Positions 15,494 to 24,063 of a stretch of DNA of 64,000 nucleotides are shown here, one piece after another (position 1 is the stretch's first letter; each line of letters begins with the position of its first letter). The stretch spans positions 1 to 64,000 of the forward strand of contig DASVDC010000147.1 of the NCBI GenBank assembly GCA_036381275.1. Direction: 5' to 3'. The translations under genes and the position numbers were made by a program. Source of the stretch: UBA7803 sp036381275. GTDB lineage: Bacteria > Pseudomonadota > Gammaproteobacteria > Pseudomonadales > Azotimanducaceae. The notes below the pieces were generated by a model that saw only the letters and a program-made list of their open reading frames with translations, ran no database searches and had not been told where the DNA came from.

Positions 15494-16971
15494 CAGAGCA
15501 GCCCCTGCCCGGTGATCAGCCGGGTCACCTGATCGAACCAGCCGGCGATGAAGTCCGGAATCGCGAGGCCGAGCCACAGCACCAGCGCGAGGTGCAGGTA
15601 CACCGGGAACATGTTCACCGTCAGTGGCCGCTGGGCTTCCGGGCGCACCCCGAACACCATCGGATGCAGGTGCCGGAACAGCCCGGTGAACGCGATCGCG
15701 ATGCCGGTCAGCAGCGGCACCGCGAGCCACGGCCAGTGTTCCATGGTCGCGGTCAGCAGCAGGAACTCGCTGGTGAACACGCCGAACGGCGGGAACCCGG
15801 CAATCGCCACGCTGCCGATCAAGAGCCCCCAGCCGACGCTCGGCTGGGTGCTGATCAGGCCGCGGATGCGCTCCATGAGCTGGGTGCCGGCAATCTGGCT
15901 GGCGTGACCCACGGTCACGAAGATCGCCGACTTGGTCAGCGAGTGCACCGTCATGTGCAGCAGTGCGCCGAAGGTCGCGAGCGGGCCGCCGAGACCGAAC
16001 GCGAAGGTCATCAGCCCCATGTGCTCGATGGAGGAGTAGCTGAACAGGCGCTTGATGTCGCGCTGGCGGTGCAGAAACATCCCGGCCACGAGGAACGACA
16101 GCAGCCCGAAGCCCATCATCAGGTAGCCCGCGAGGTCCGGCGTGTGCGGGCCGCCGGCGGCGAGCGCACCGTCCACCAGCATCTTCACCCGGACGATCGC
16201 GTACAGCGCGACGTTGAGGAGCAGCCCCGACAGCACCGCCGATATCGGCGTCGGCCCTTCCGAGTGCGCATCCGGCAGCCAGTTGTGCAGCGGCACCAGC
16301 CCCACCTTGGTGCCGTAGCCCACCAGCAGGAACACGAACGCGATGCCCATCACCGACGGCTCGAGCCGGGCGGCGTTCTCGTACAGCGTGGTCCACAGGA
16401 GCGCCTGGCCGTCCTCCGGGATCGCCTGCGACGCGGCCAGGTACACGAGCACCGTGCCGAACAGCGCCTGGGCGATCCCGACGCCGCACAGGATGAAGTA
16501 CTTCCAGGCCGCTTCCACCGATTCCGGCGTCCGGTACAGGCTCACCAGCAGCACGGTGGCGAGCGTCGCGCCTTCCAGCGCCACCCAGAGCACGCCGAGG
16601 TTGTTGGTGGCGAGCGCGAGCTGCATCGTGAACAGAAAGCCCTGGAAGCTCGCGTGGTAGAGGCGCATGCCGCCCTGGCGGACGCGGCCGCGCTCGAGCT
16701 CGTGGGCCATGTACGGCCGCGAGAAGATCGCCGTGGTCGCGCCGACGAACGCGGTGAGCGCGATCAGGTAGACGTTGAACGCGTCGACGTAGAGGAGCCC
16801 GCCGCCGACCGAGCCGGCGGCCAGCACGTCGAGGGCGAGAGCGAGCGCCGCCAGCGTGCCGAGCACCGAGGCGGCCACGTTCAGCACCGCGCCGATCTCG
16901 GGCCGGCGCACCCAGCCGAGCACCAGCGCGCCGGCCAGCGGGAACAGCAGCGTGAGCGCGAGCGCGGTCAC
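15493..16971 (-). CDS. Ehr/Hyf membrane antiporter-like subunit (HyfF-like)
   Basis: A 492-residue NuoM/MrpD-type membrane protein with about 14 helices. The characteristic proton/sodium channel segments are seen: LVGYGTKVGLVPLHNWLPDA (about 220) and the long central region with KRLFSYSSIEHMG. It begins at a GTG (16971) that overlaps the HyfE-like stop in a GTGA tetranucleotide and ends in an ATGA overlap with the large subunit. It is likely one of the ion-translocating channels of the complex. This is the shorter of two antiporter-like subunits in the operon. Confidence 0.86.
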   Translation of the reverse strand: MTALALTLLFPLAGALVLGWVRRPEIGAVLNVAASVLGTLAALALALDVLAAGSVGGGLLYVDAFNVYLIALTAFVGATTAIFSRPYMAHELERGRVRQGGMRLYHASFQGFLFTMQLALATNNLGVLWVALEGATLATVLLVSLYRTPESVEAAWKYFILCGVGIAQALFGTVLVYLAASQAIPEDGQALLWTTLYENAARLEPSVMGIAFVFLLVGYGTKVGLVPLHNWLPDAHSEGPTPISAVLSGLLLNVALYAIVRVKMLVDGALAAGGPHTPDLAGYLMMGFGLLSFLVAGMFLHRQRDIKRLFSYSSIEHMGLMTFAFGLGGPLATFGALLHMTVHSLTKSAIFVTVGHASQIAGTQLMERIRGLISTQPSVGWGLLIGSVAIAGFPPFGVFTSEFLLLTATMEHWPWLAVPLLTGIAIAFTGLFRHLHPMVFGVRPEAQRPLTVNMFPVYLHLALVLWLGLAIPDFIAGWFDQVTRLITGQGLL

Positions 16972-17648
16972 CGTTCCACCTCCGAGAGGCGGTTCAGCGC
17001 GTCGACGTCGAGCGTCTCGATGCTGTCGCGGATGTGGAAGAAGACCACGCCGAACAGCACCGCGGCGATCAGGACGTCGGCGGCGACACCCAGCTCGACG
17101 ATCATCGGCATCCCGTGGGTGGCCGCCACCGCCGCGAAGAAGATGCCGTTCTCGAGCGCCATGAAGCCGACCACCTGGGTCACCGCCTTGCGCCGGACCA
17201 CCAGCATGAACATCCCGAGCAGCACGTTCGCGAGGCTGATCGCGACCACGTCGCGGGTGACGCCCTCGATGAGCTGCTGGATCGGCAGCGCCGCGCTGTA
17301 GCAGAACACCACCAGCGCACCGGCGATCAGCAGGATCGTGCCGGGCCGGAAGATCGTGTCGGAGCCGCGCAGGATGCCGAGCTGCCGCGCCTGCCGCGTC
17401 AGCAGCACCGGGATCAGGATCCCCTTCAGCACCGCGGTCAGCGTCGCCGAGATGTACAGGTGCGGCGAGCCGGCGTCCCAGGCGACCAGCGCGGTGGTCG
17501 CCGCGAGCAGCCACCCCTGCCACGCGAACGTGCGGATCGTGCTGACCACGCGCGCCTGCGCCAGCAGCGCGAACGAGGTGATCAGGATCATCGCCGCCAG
17601 CGTCAGAATCGCCTGCTCGGCGAGCGGCAGTGCCAGATAGTCCGTCAC
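16968..17648 (-). CDS. Ehr/Hyf membrane subunit (HyfE/NuoK-like)
   Basis: A 226-residue, mostly hydrophobic protein with about seven membrane helices, matching HyfE-type subunits: an N-terminal set of helices, then VVGFMALENGIFFAAVAATH, which resembles the conserved glutamate-containing helix of NuoK (MELMLN-type). It ends in a short cytoplasmic tail. The start overlaps the end of the HyfC-like gene (ATGA), and the stop overlaps the HyfF-like GTG, so the whole set is translationally coupled. The glutamate in LENG is the expected ion-path residue. Confidence 0.82.
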   Translation of the reverse strand: MTDYLALPLAEQAILTLAAMILITSFALLAQARVVSTIRTFAWQGWLLAATTALVAWDAGSPHLYISATLTAVLKGILIPVLLTRQARQLGILRGSDTIFRPGTILLIAGALVVFCYSAALPIQQLIEGVTRDVVAISLANVLLGMFMLVVRRKAVTQVVGFMALENGIFFAAVAATHGMPMIVELGVAADVLIAAVLFGVVFFHIRDSIETLDVDALNRLSEVER

Positions 17649-18598
17649 AGCAGGCTCTCCAGCATCACGAAGCTCAGCATTCCGACGAGTGCGAGCGTGA
17701 ACGCCACCGCGAGGAACACCGGCACGCGGAACAGACGCATCTTCGCGACCAGGCTCTCACCGACCGCGAGCAGCGCGCCGAGCGCGGCGAGCTTGACCGC
17801 GAGCAGCGCCGCCGCGGTCAGGAGCGGCAGCGGCTCGAGTGACCGGGCGATGCCCCACGGAAAGAACAGGTTGCTGACCAGCACCGCGTAGATCAGGAGC
17901 TTGAGCTGCGATGCCCACTCCATCAGCGCCAAGGGCCGGCCCGAGTACTCGAGGATCATCGCCTCGTGGATCATCGTCAGCTCGAGGTGCGTCGCCGGAT
18001 TGTCCACCGGCACCCGACCGGTCTCGGCGATGCCGACCAGCAGCAGCGCCAGCAGCGCGAACAAGAGCGACGGCCGCAGCGCGAAACCCTGATCGAGCAC
18101 GGCGCCGATCACCGTGCTGAGGTTCGTGCTGGAGGCGACCATCGCGAGGGTGAAGATCACCATCAGCATCGCGGGCTCGGCCAGCGCCGCGACCATCATC
18201 TCGCGGGAGGAGCCCATGCCGCCGAAGCTCGTGCCGATGTCGAGGCCGGCGAGCGCGAGGAAGAAGCGGCCGAGCGCGAACAGCCCGACCAGCACGATCG
18301 CGTCGGCGATGCCGGCCGTCGGCAGCGCGAGCGCGATCAGCGGGATCACGGACGCGGCGATCACGGTGGTACCGAACACCAGATACGGCGCGGCGCGGAA
18401 CACGGGCGAGGCGCCGTGGGCGAGCACCTTGCCCTTGGCGAACAGCCGCCGCAGGTCGCGGTACGGCTGGATCACCGGCGGCGGGCGCCGGTTCTGCATC
18501 CGGCACTTCACCCACTTCACCCAGCCGGCGAACAGCGGCGCGGCGACCACGAACACGAACGCCTGCAGCAGCGCGAACACCCACAGCGCCGCGCTCAT
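17645..18598 (-). CDS. Ehr/Hyf membrane subunit (HyfC/NuoH-like)
   Basis: A 317-residue NuoH-type subunit with about eight helices that links the peripheral arm to the membrane arm and forms part of the quinone pocket. Conserved segments include RPPPVIQPYRDLRRLFAKG (about 37-55) and GRVPVDNPATHLELTMIHEA (about 197-216), rich in charged residues in the usual places. The start at 18598 overlaps the HyfB-like stop by four bases. The signature acidic cytosolic loop (ETGRVPVDNPATHLELTM) is intact, so the quinone/ion-coupling region is expected to function. Confidence 0.86.
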   Translation of the reverse strand: MSAALWVFALLQAFVFVVAAPLFAGWVKWVKCRMQNRRPPPVIQPYRDLRRLFAKGKVLAHGASPVFRAAPYLVFGTTVIAASVIPLIALALPTAGIADAIVLVGLFALGRFFLALAGLDIGTSFGGMGSSREMMVAALAEPAMLMVIFTLAMVASSTNLSTVIGAVLDQGFALRPSLLFALLALLLVGIAETGRVPVDNPATHLELTMIHEAMILEYSGRPLALMEWASQLKLLIYAVLVSNLFFPWGIARSLEPLPLLTAAALLAVKLAALGALLAVGESLVAKMRLFRVPVFLAVAFTLALVGMLSFVMLESLL

Positions 18599-20640
18599 GT
18601 GATCAGCCACAGCAGCAGTACCAGGGTCAGGAACGAGTACACGAGGTAGTGGCGGACGTGACCGGTCTGGATGCGCGCGACGCGCCGCGCCGCCGTCAGC
18701 ACCCAGTGCCCCACCGGCGCGTACAGCCAGCGCCAGGCGCGGTCTTCGATCTCCAGGTGGTGCTCGAGCTGCTGCGGCCGCGTCGGCAGCAACGGGTCCA
18801 TCTCCCGCAGGTGCTGCTCGCCGATCCGCCACACCGGCCGGAACACCTGCTGGAACGGCATCGCGAACGCGGTGGCCGTGTACTGCATGCGCGCGGTCAA
18901 TCCGCCGAAGCCGCAGTCCCAGGGATCGCGGCGCACGATCAGCGGCTGGCCGCGGCGCCGCCGCAGCCAGCCCCAGATGCCGAGCCAGGCCGCGAGCGCG
19001 ATCAGCACGCCGAGCATCACCAGCGGCGCGCTGTAGCTCGCGATCTCCGGCGAGATCGGCGTCAGCCACAGCCAGCCCTGCCGGGTCGCGGCCGCGGGTG
19101 CCCGGCCGACCAGCGATTCGGTGACCGCGCCGAGCGCGCCGACGACCGTGGTGGGGAGCACGCCGAGCAGCAGGCACAGCCCCGCGAGCAGTCCCTGCGC
19201 CGTCAGCATGCCGCTCTTCACCTCACGGGCGCGGCGCACGTGCCGGCTGCGCGCCTGCCCGAGGAACGCGATGCCGTAGACGCGCACGAAACAGGCCGCC
19301 GCCAGCGCACCGGTGAGCGCCAGCACGGCGGCGACGATCGGCACGATCGCGCGCAGCACGCCGCTCTCGAGCCGCGTCGCCTGCAGCGCGGTCTGGAAGG
19401 TCAGCCACTCCGACACGAAGCCGTTGAAGGGCGGCAGCGCCGAGATGCTGATGCAGCCGATCAGGAAGAACAAGCCGGTCCACGGCATCCGCCGGATCAG
19501 CCCGCCCATCGCCTCGAGGTCGTGCTCGTGACTGCGCTCGATCACCGCGCCGGCGCCGAGGAACAGCAGGCTCTTGAACAGCGCGTGGTTCAGGCAGTGA
19601 TACAGCGCCGCCACCAGCCCGAGCACGCCGGCCGCGGGGGCGCCGTTGCTGAGATAGGTGACCGCGAGCCCGAGGCACAGGAACACGATGCCGATGTTCT
19701 CCACCGACGAATACGCGAGCACCCGCTTCAGGTCGGTATGGATCAGCGCGTAGAGCACCCCGTAGATCGCGGTGATGCTGCCCACCGCGAGCAGCACCAC
19801 GCCCCACTGCCAGATCGGCGCATCGAGCAGGTCGAACAGCAGGCGCAGGAATCCGTAGACGGCCACCTTGAGCATCACCCCCGACATCAGCGCCGAGATG
19901 TGCGACGGCGCCACCGGGTGGGCCTCCGGCAGCCAGACGTGCACCGGCACGAGCCCGGCCTTCATTCCGAAGCCGGCGAGGCCGAGCGCGAACGCGAGGG
20001 ATGCCCAGAACGGCGTCAACGTGATCGACCGGTAGTCGTCGAACGTGAAGCCGCCGGAGAAGCCGCTGAAGATGCCGAAGCACAGCAGGATCAGCACCGC
20101 GCCGATCTGGGCCATCAGCAGGTACAGGAACGCGGCGCGCCGGTTCGCCGCCTGGTGGTGTTCGTAGGCGACCAGGAAGTAGCTCGCGACGGACATCACT
20201 TCCCAGGCGACCAGGAACGCGAACGCATCCGCCGCGAGCACCACGAGCTGCATGCCGGCGACGAACAGGCCGGTGAACAGGCCGAGCGCGCCGAGCGAGT
20301 AGGCGCTCTGCTGATAGACACGGGTGTAGCTCGGGCCGTACAGGCTCACCAGAGCCGTGACCAGGCCGATGATGCCGAGGAAGAACCCGGCCAGCGGATC
20401 GAGGCGCAGATGCCAGTGCAGCCACGGCAGCCCGAACGGCAGCTCGGCGCTGAACGACTGTCCGCCGAGCAGCGCGAGACCCGCGGCGCCGACGCACGCG
20501 AGACCCGAGAGTGTGAGCAGCGGGAACGCGACGTGGCGCAGCACCCGCGGGCGACGGTCGGCGGCCAGCGCCACCAGGCCGGAGGCGACCGCGGTCAGCA
20601 CGGCGGCCGCCGACAGCCATTCCGGTGTCGGGATGTTCAT
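18595..20640 (-). CDS. Ehr/Hyf membrane antiporter-like subunit (HyfB/NuoL-like)
   Basis: A 681-residue membrane protein with about 16 helices, the largest of the complex, of the NuoL/HyfB kind. Channel signatures are FLVAWEVMSVASYFLVAYEH (about 145-165), GLVPVHVWLPEAHPVAPSHI (about 233-252) and LKRVLAYSSVENIG (about 313). It lacks the long lateral helix of true NuoL but has an extended C-terminal soluble region. It starts at 20640 in an ATGA overlap with the XRE regulator, which is therefore the first gene of this six-subunit operon. It is likely an ion-translocating subunit. Confidence 0.86.
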   Translation of the reverse strand: MNIPTPEWLSAAAVLTAVASGLVALAADRRPRVLRHVAFPLLTLSGLACVGAAGLALLGGQSFSAELPFGLPWLHWHLRLDPLAGFFLGIIGLVTALVSLYGPSYTRVYQQSAYSLGALGLFTGLFVAGMQLVVLAADAFAFLVAWEVMSVASYFLVAYEHHQAANRRAAFLYLLMAQIGAVLILLCFGIFSGFSGGFTFDDYRSITLTPFWASLAFALGLAGFGMKAGLVPVHVWLPEAHPVAPSHISALMSGVMLKVAVYGFLRLLFDLLDAPIWQWGVVLLAVGSITAIYGVLYALIHTDLKRVLAYSSVENIGIVFLCLGLAVTYLSNGAPAAGVLGLVAALYHCLNHALFKSLLFLGAGAVIERSHEHDLEAMGGLIRRMPWTGLFFLIGCISISALPPFNGFVSEWLTFQTALQATRLESGVLRAIVPIVAAVLALTGALAAACFVRVYGIAFLGQARSRHVRRAREVKSGMLTAQGLLAGLCLLLGVLPTTVVGALGAVTESLVGRAPAAATRQGWLWLTPISPEIASYSAPLVMLGVLIALAAWLGIWGWLRRRRGQPLIVRRDPWDCGFGGLTARMQYTATAFAMPFQQVFRPVWRIGEQHLREMDPLLPTRPQQLEHHLEIEDRAWRWLYAPVGHWVLTAARRVARIQTGHVRHYLVYSFLTLVLLLWLIT

Positions 20641-20897
20641 GCTCCTTGGTCGGGCAGGTACAACCGGACTCCGCGGCCGCGGGCGGTGCTCTCGGCGCCT
20701 TCGCCGATCAGCTCGACGCCGGCCTGGCGCAGCGCGTCGACCACCTTCATCAGGGATTCCACCGTGCCCCGTACGGTGCCGGAGCAGGCTTCCATGCGCT
20801 GGATGGTCGGCAGCGAAAGGCCGGACAGCCGGGCCAGCTCACGCTGATCGATCGCGAGCAGCGCGCGGGCGGCCTTCATCTGGGGTCCGGTGATCAT
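20637..20897 (-). CDS. XRE-type HTH regulator of the Ehr operon
   Basis: An 86-residue protein with a Cro/C1-type helix-turn-helix (about residues 16-45, IDQRELARLSGLSLPTIQRM) and a C-terminal part that resembles the short XRE proteins preceding proteobacterial hyf-like operons. It begins 14 bases after the 17-bp palindrome at 20911-20927, and its stop overlaps the HyfB-like start, so one transcript carries regulator and complex. Autorepression is the simplest reading, but it is inferred from the operator position. Confidence 0.82.
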   Translation of the reverse strand: MITGPQMKAARALLAIDQRELARLSGLSLPTIQRMEACSGTVRGTVESLMKVVDALRQAGVELIGEGAESTARGRGVRLYLPDQGA

Positions 20898-20910
20898 GAG
20901 TTACTACTAT

Positions 20911-20927
20911 AGATGTCTGAGACATCT
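20911..20927. promoter_or_regulatory. 17-bp palindromic operator of the XRE/Ehr operon
   Basis: AGATGTCT (20911-20918), one base, AGACATCT (20920-20927) is a perfect palindrome. It overlaps a minus-strand -10 element TATAGT (complement of 20906-20911), 9-10 bases before the regulator ATG, so a bound repressor would block RNA polymerase. The likely ligand is the XRE protein encoded next to it. Confidence 0.7.
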
Positions 20928-20969
20928 GTAGCGAGATCTTAGACCCCCTTATCCACGTGTCAAGCGGAT

Positions 20970-21443
20970 TCAAGCCGCGGGCACGTGCAGCGCCGGCGCG
21001 TTCACGATCACATGGTCTTCGAGGGCCGCCTCGGGGGCGCCGGCGGATCCGCTCGACTGGCTGAGGTAGCTGGCGACGGCCACGTCCAGCAGCGCGATGC
21101 CCACCACCGCCGCGGTCGCGAGCCGGATGCGGGCGCGGTCGGCGCGACGTTCCTCGCCTGCGAGCCACAGGCTGCCGAGGTCGACGAGGTCCCCGGCCAC
21201 CCGCGCCCACATCCATTCAGCCGTGCCGCGGTCGGACAGCCGGCCGATGCCGGCGGCCACCTCGCGCGCTCCGAATGCGCGCACCAGCGCCGTGTGCGGA
21301 CGCGCGCCGATCAGTCGGGTCAGCACATCCGGCGCGAGCAACTCGGCGAATCCGAGCCCGATGCTGAACCAGCCGAGACCCCTGGCGAGCTGATGAGCGC
21401 CGTCCCGTGTCGCGTGACCGGCGGCCTGAGCGTCCTGGTACAT
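20970..21443 (-). CDS. Conserved membrane protein (SRPBCC-associated type)
   Basis: A 157-residue protein whose core (residues about 20-120) matches a small membrane domain often found next to or fused to SRPBCC cyclase/dehydrase proteins: GLGWFSIGLGFAELLAPDVL, LVRAFGAREVAAGIGRL and LWLAGEE..., with about three membrane helices and a variable C terminus. The start follows GAGAGG at eight bases. It is divergent from the PRISE-type reductase. Its function is not known. Its promoter is separate from that of the XRE regulator: the upstream region of the regulator lies beyond the 3' end of this gene. Confidence 0.62.
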   Translation of the reverse strand: MYQDAQAAGHATRDGAHQLARGLGWFSIGLGFAELLAPDVLTRLIGARPHTALVRAFGAREVAAGIGRLSDRGTAEWMWARVAGDLVDLGSLWLAGEERRADRARIRLATAAVVGIALLDVAVASYLSQSSGSAGAPEAALEDHVIVNAPALHVPAA

Positions 21444-21516
21444 AATGGGTGCCTCTCGCTTGCTACGCCCGTCAGCGCGAGCAGTTTCCGTACCGCGACG
21501 GCGATGGAGGTGCACG

Positions 21517-22644
21517 ATGGCGAAGCGGAAGGTGCTGGTGGCCGGTGCGTCGGGTCTGGTGGGGCTCGCGGCCGTGCGCGAGTTCGCGGCGCGGCCCGAT
21601 TGGGCCGTGGTCGGTGTGTCGCGGCGCCGGCCGGCGGGCATCGACGGGGCGGAGCTCCACTCGCTCGATCTGCTCGACGCGGCGGCCTGCGAGCGGCTGA
21701 TCACCGACGCCGGCGGCGACGTCACGCATCTGGTGTACGCCGCGCTGCAGGAGCAGCCGGGTCTGATGCCGGGCTGGCTCGACGACGAGCTGATCGCCCG
21801 CAACGGCGCGATGCTGCGGAACCTGTTCGAGCCGCTGTCCCGCGTCGCCGAGGGGCTCGAGCACGTGTCGCTGCTGCACGGCACCAAGGCGTACGGGCTG
21901 CACCACCCGGAGGTCGGTCAGGACGGGTTGCACCTGCCGCTGCGCGAGCGGGAGCCGCGCCGGCCGCATCCGAACTTCTACTTCGTACAGGAAGACTACC
22001 TGCGCGAGAAGCAGCGCGAACGGCCGTTCGGGCTGACCGTGTTTCGGCCGACCGTCATCTACGGCGACGCGCCGGGCGCGAACATGAATCCGCTGCTGCC
22101 CATCGCCGTCTACGCGGCGCTCGAGCGCGCCGCCGGCCGCCCGCTCGCGTTTCCCGGGCCGCGCTACGAGCATCGGGTGATGGAGGCGGTCGATTGCGAC
22201 CTGCTGGCCCGGGCGCTGGTCTGGGCGGCCGGCGACCGCGCCGCGTGGGGCGGCACGTTCAACGTGACGAACGGCGACACGTTCAGTTGGCCCCACGTAT
22301 GGCCGGCGATCGCGGACGAGCTCGGCATGGCGGTGGGGCCCGTGCGGCCGATGTCGTTCGTGAACGATCTGCCGAAGCGCGACGCCGAGTGGGCGGCGCT
22401 GGTCGAGCGCCACGGGCTGCACGCGCCGCCGTCGATCGTCGAGCTGGTCGGCTACAACTCGCTCGTCTACGCCGACTTCCTGATCAGCGGGCCCGGCGCG
22501 AGCGGACCGGACATCGCCGGACCGGTGCTGAACAGCACCATCGCGATCCGGCAGGCCGGGTTCCACGAGTGCATGGACACCGAGGACATGTTCCGCAAGT
22601 GGCTGCGCCGGCTGCAGCAGCGCGGCGTGTTGCCGCCGGCCTGA
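21517..22644 (+). CDS. PRISE-type NAD(P)-dependent enone reductase
   Basis: A 375-residue extended SDR of the progesterone 5-beta-reductase/iridoid-synthase-like (PRISE) family, which reduces the C=C bond of steroid or terpenoid enones. The dinucleotide motif GASGLVG (residues 10-16) is intact, the catalytic lysine motif HGTKAYG gives K124, and the tyrosine motif reads NFYFVQEDYL (153-162), with a Phe at the position that is Tyr in the plant NFYY form. GGAGG lies six bases before the ATG. It stands alone but is close to CrtC/AttH-like and F420-type enzymes with possible similar substrates. The natural substrate is unknown. Confidence 0.82.
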   Translation: MAKRKVLVAGASGLVGLAAVREFAARPDWAVVGVSRRRPAGIDGAELHSLDLLDAAACERLITDAGGDVTHLVYAALQEQPGLMPGWLDDELIARNGAMLRNLFEPLSRVAEGLEHVSLLHGTKAYGLHHPEVGQDGLHLPLREREPRRPHPNFYFVQEDYLREKQRERPFGLTVFRPTVIYGDAPGANMNPLLPIAVYAALERAAGRPLAFPGPRYEHRVMEAVDCDLLARALVWAAGDRAAWGGTFNVTNGDTFSWPHVWPAIADELGMAVGPVRPMSFVNDLPKRDAEWAALVERHGLHAPPSIVELVGYNSLVYADFLISGPGASGPDIAGPVLNSTIAIRQAGFHECMDTEDMFRKWLRRLQQRGVLPPA

Positions 22645-22660
22645 GCGCTGGGGCGGACCG

Positions 22661-23794
22661 CTAGCCGCGCCGGCTTTCGATGAGCGCCCGGCGCGCCTGC
22701 TGCTGCAGAGCGCCCGCGGGCAGGCGATCGACCCAGCGCCGCGCCTTCTCCGGCTCGGTGACCGCCCAGACGGTGGCCAACTGCTCGGCGGCGACACCGC
22801 GGTAGGCTTCCGGGAAGCGCTCGAGCGACCGGGCCAGCTCGTCGGGGCGCGCGAGCGCGAGCTCCAGCGCCATCCGGCCGGCCAGCTCGAAGGCGAGTTT
22901 CCCGTCCACGTTCTGCATCGCGTGCTCGAGTGCGGCCCAGGGATTCTGCTCCGCCCACTGATCGTACACCGTGGTGAGCGCCTGCTGCGCCGGCGCGGCG
23001 TCGTCGAAGCGGGCGAGCCATTCGGCGGCCGCCCGAGGATTCGACTCGGCGACACGATACGCGTAGCGGTCCATCAGGCGCGCGCGGGTGGGCCCTTCGG
23101 GCATCGCGCCGATCAACTCACCGGCCTGCTGCGGCAGCGCGTCGATGTAGCCTTCCATCACCGTCACGTGCAGATCGGCGGCGTCGCGCGCGGTGCTCGA
23201 GCGAACCCACTCGTAGGCGGCGACCGGATCGTGCCGCGACCAGACCTCGAGCACGCGCTGCACGCCGTGCTCGCGCACCGCTCCTTCGGGCAGCGCGAGC
23301 AGTTCGTTCAGCGCGAAGACCGGATCGGCGGCGGCGATGCCCGCGTAGGCGGCGAGCCAGGTCTCCAGGTCTGCGGCGTCGGCGTGGTCCCGGAGCCAGA
23401 CGAGGGTCGTCTCCGGTGCGCTGGCGGCCGCCGTCCGGATCACGTCGCTGGACAGAAGCGCGCGCTGCGCAGGCGCCAGCGTGAAGAGCAGATCGAGCGC
23501 GCTGTTCGGGTCGGCAGCGAGCCGCTGCTCGAGCTCCGCCTGCAGACGCTCGAGCTGCGCCCGCTCGTCGGGCGCGCCGGCCGTCGCGGCGGGGTGCCCG
23601 GAAGTGCGTCCCGCCGGGCCGTCCGGCCTGGGCGTCTCGGTGGATGCGGTCAGGCTCGTCGAAGGGTCGGCACTCCTCGCGCCGATGGCGCCGTCGTGCA
23701 ACCACAGCGCGAGCACGATGCCGGCGCCGACGGAGAGCGCGGCCGGCACCCCATAGAACAACAGCGCCCCGAGGAAAGAAGTCCGTTTCTTCAT
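22661..23794 (-). CDS. Membrane-anchored helical-repeat protein
   Basis: A 377-residue hypothetical protein with one N-terminal membrane helix (about residues 5-30) and a soluble, probably periplasmic part. The latter consists of roughly seven 30-residue helical repeats marked by D/NP-x-x-A signatures (ADPNSALDLL, ADPVFALNEL, HDPVAAYEWV, SNPRAAAEWL, QNPWAALEHA, TEPEKARRWV). The repeats suggest a TPR/HEAT-like solenoid for protein binding. The start at 23794 follows GGAG; the reading frame runs further upstream without a good start. It is convergent with the PRISE reductase across a 16-base gap. No enzymatic motif is seen. Confidence 0.7.
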   Translation of the reverse strand: MKKRTSFLGALLFYGVPAALSVGAGIVLALWLHDGAIGARSADPSTSLTASTETPRPDGPAGRTSGHPAATAGAPDERAQLERLQAELEQRLAADPNSALDLLFTLAPAQRALLSSDVIRTAAASAPETTLVWLRDHADAADLETWLAAYAGIAAADPVFALNELLALPEGAVREHGVQRVLEVWSRHDPVAAYEWVRSSTARDAADLHVTVMEGYIDALPQQAGELIGAMPEGPTRARLMDRYAYRVAESNPRAAAEWLARFDDAAPAQQALTTVYDQWAEQNPWAALEHAMQNVDGKLAFELAGRMALELALARPDELARSLERFPEAYRGVAAEQLATVWAVTEPEKARRWVDRLPAGALQQQARRALIESRRG

Positions 23795-23852
23795 CAGGCT
23801 CCACCAGGCTCGTTTACGGGTGGAAGAAAGAAGGCGTCGTCCCTGACGCCCC

Positions 23853-23882
23853 GGAGCCCCGGGTTTCCTTACCGGGGGCTCC
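23853..23882. repeat. GC-rich hairpin upstream of helical-repeat gene
   Basis: GGAGCCCCGG (23853-23862) and CCGGGGGCTCC (23872-23882) pair with one bulged base around a ten-base loop. It lies about 60 bases before the start codon at 23794 on the minus strand, so it would fall in the leader RNA. No function can be assigned. Confidence 0.4.
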
Positions 23883-24063
23883 ACCGTTGGGCGCGCAGGA
23901 TAGCTGCGGCCGCGCCGGAAGCATAGACGCGGAAGCGTAACCCGCCAGCAGGAGGGTAACCGCGGTTGGCGCCGGCGGAAACAAATCCCCGCCGCGACGG
24001 TTGACGCTCCATCGCTCAGCCTGCATTGTCGCCGTCGCGACAGCCAGTCCGAGAAGTCCCGCC

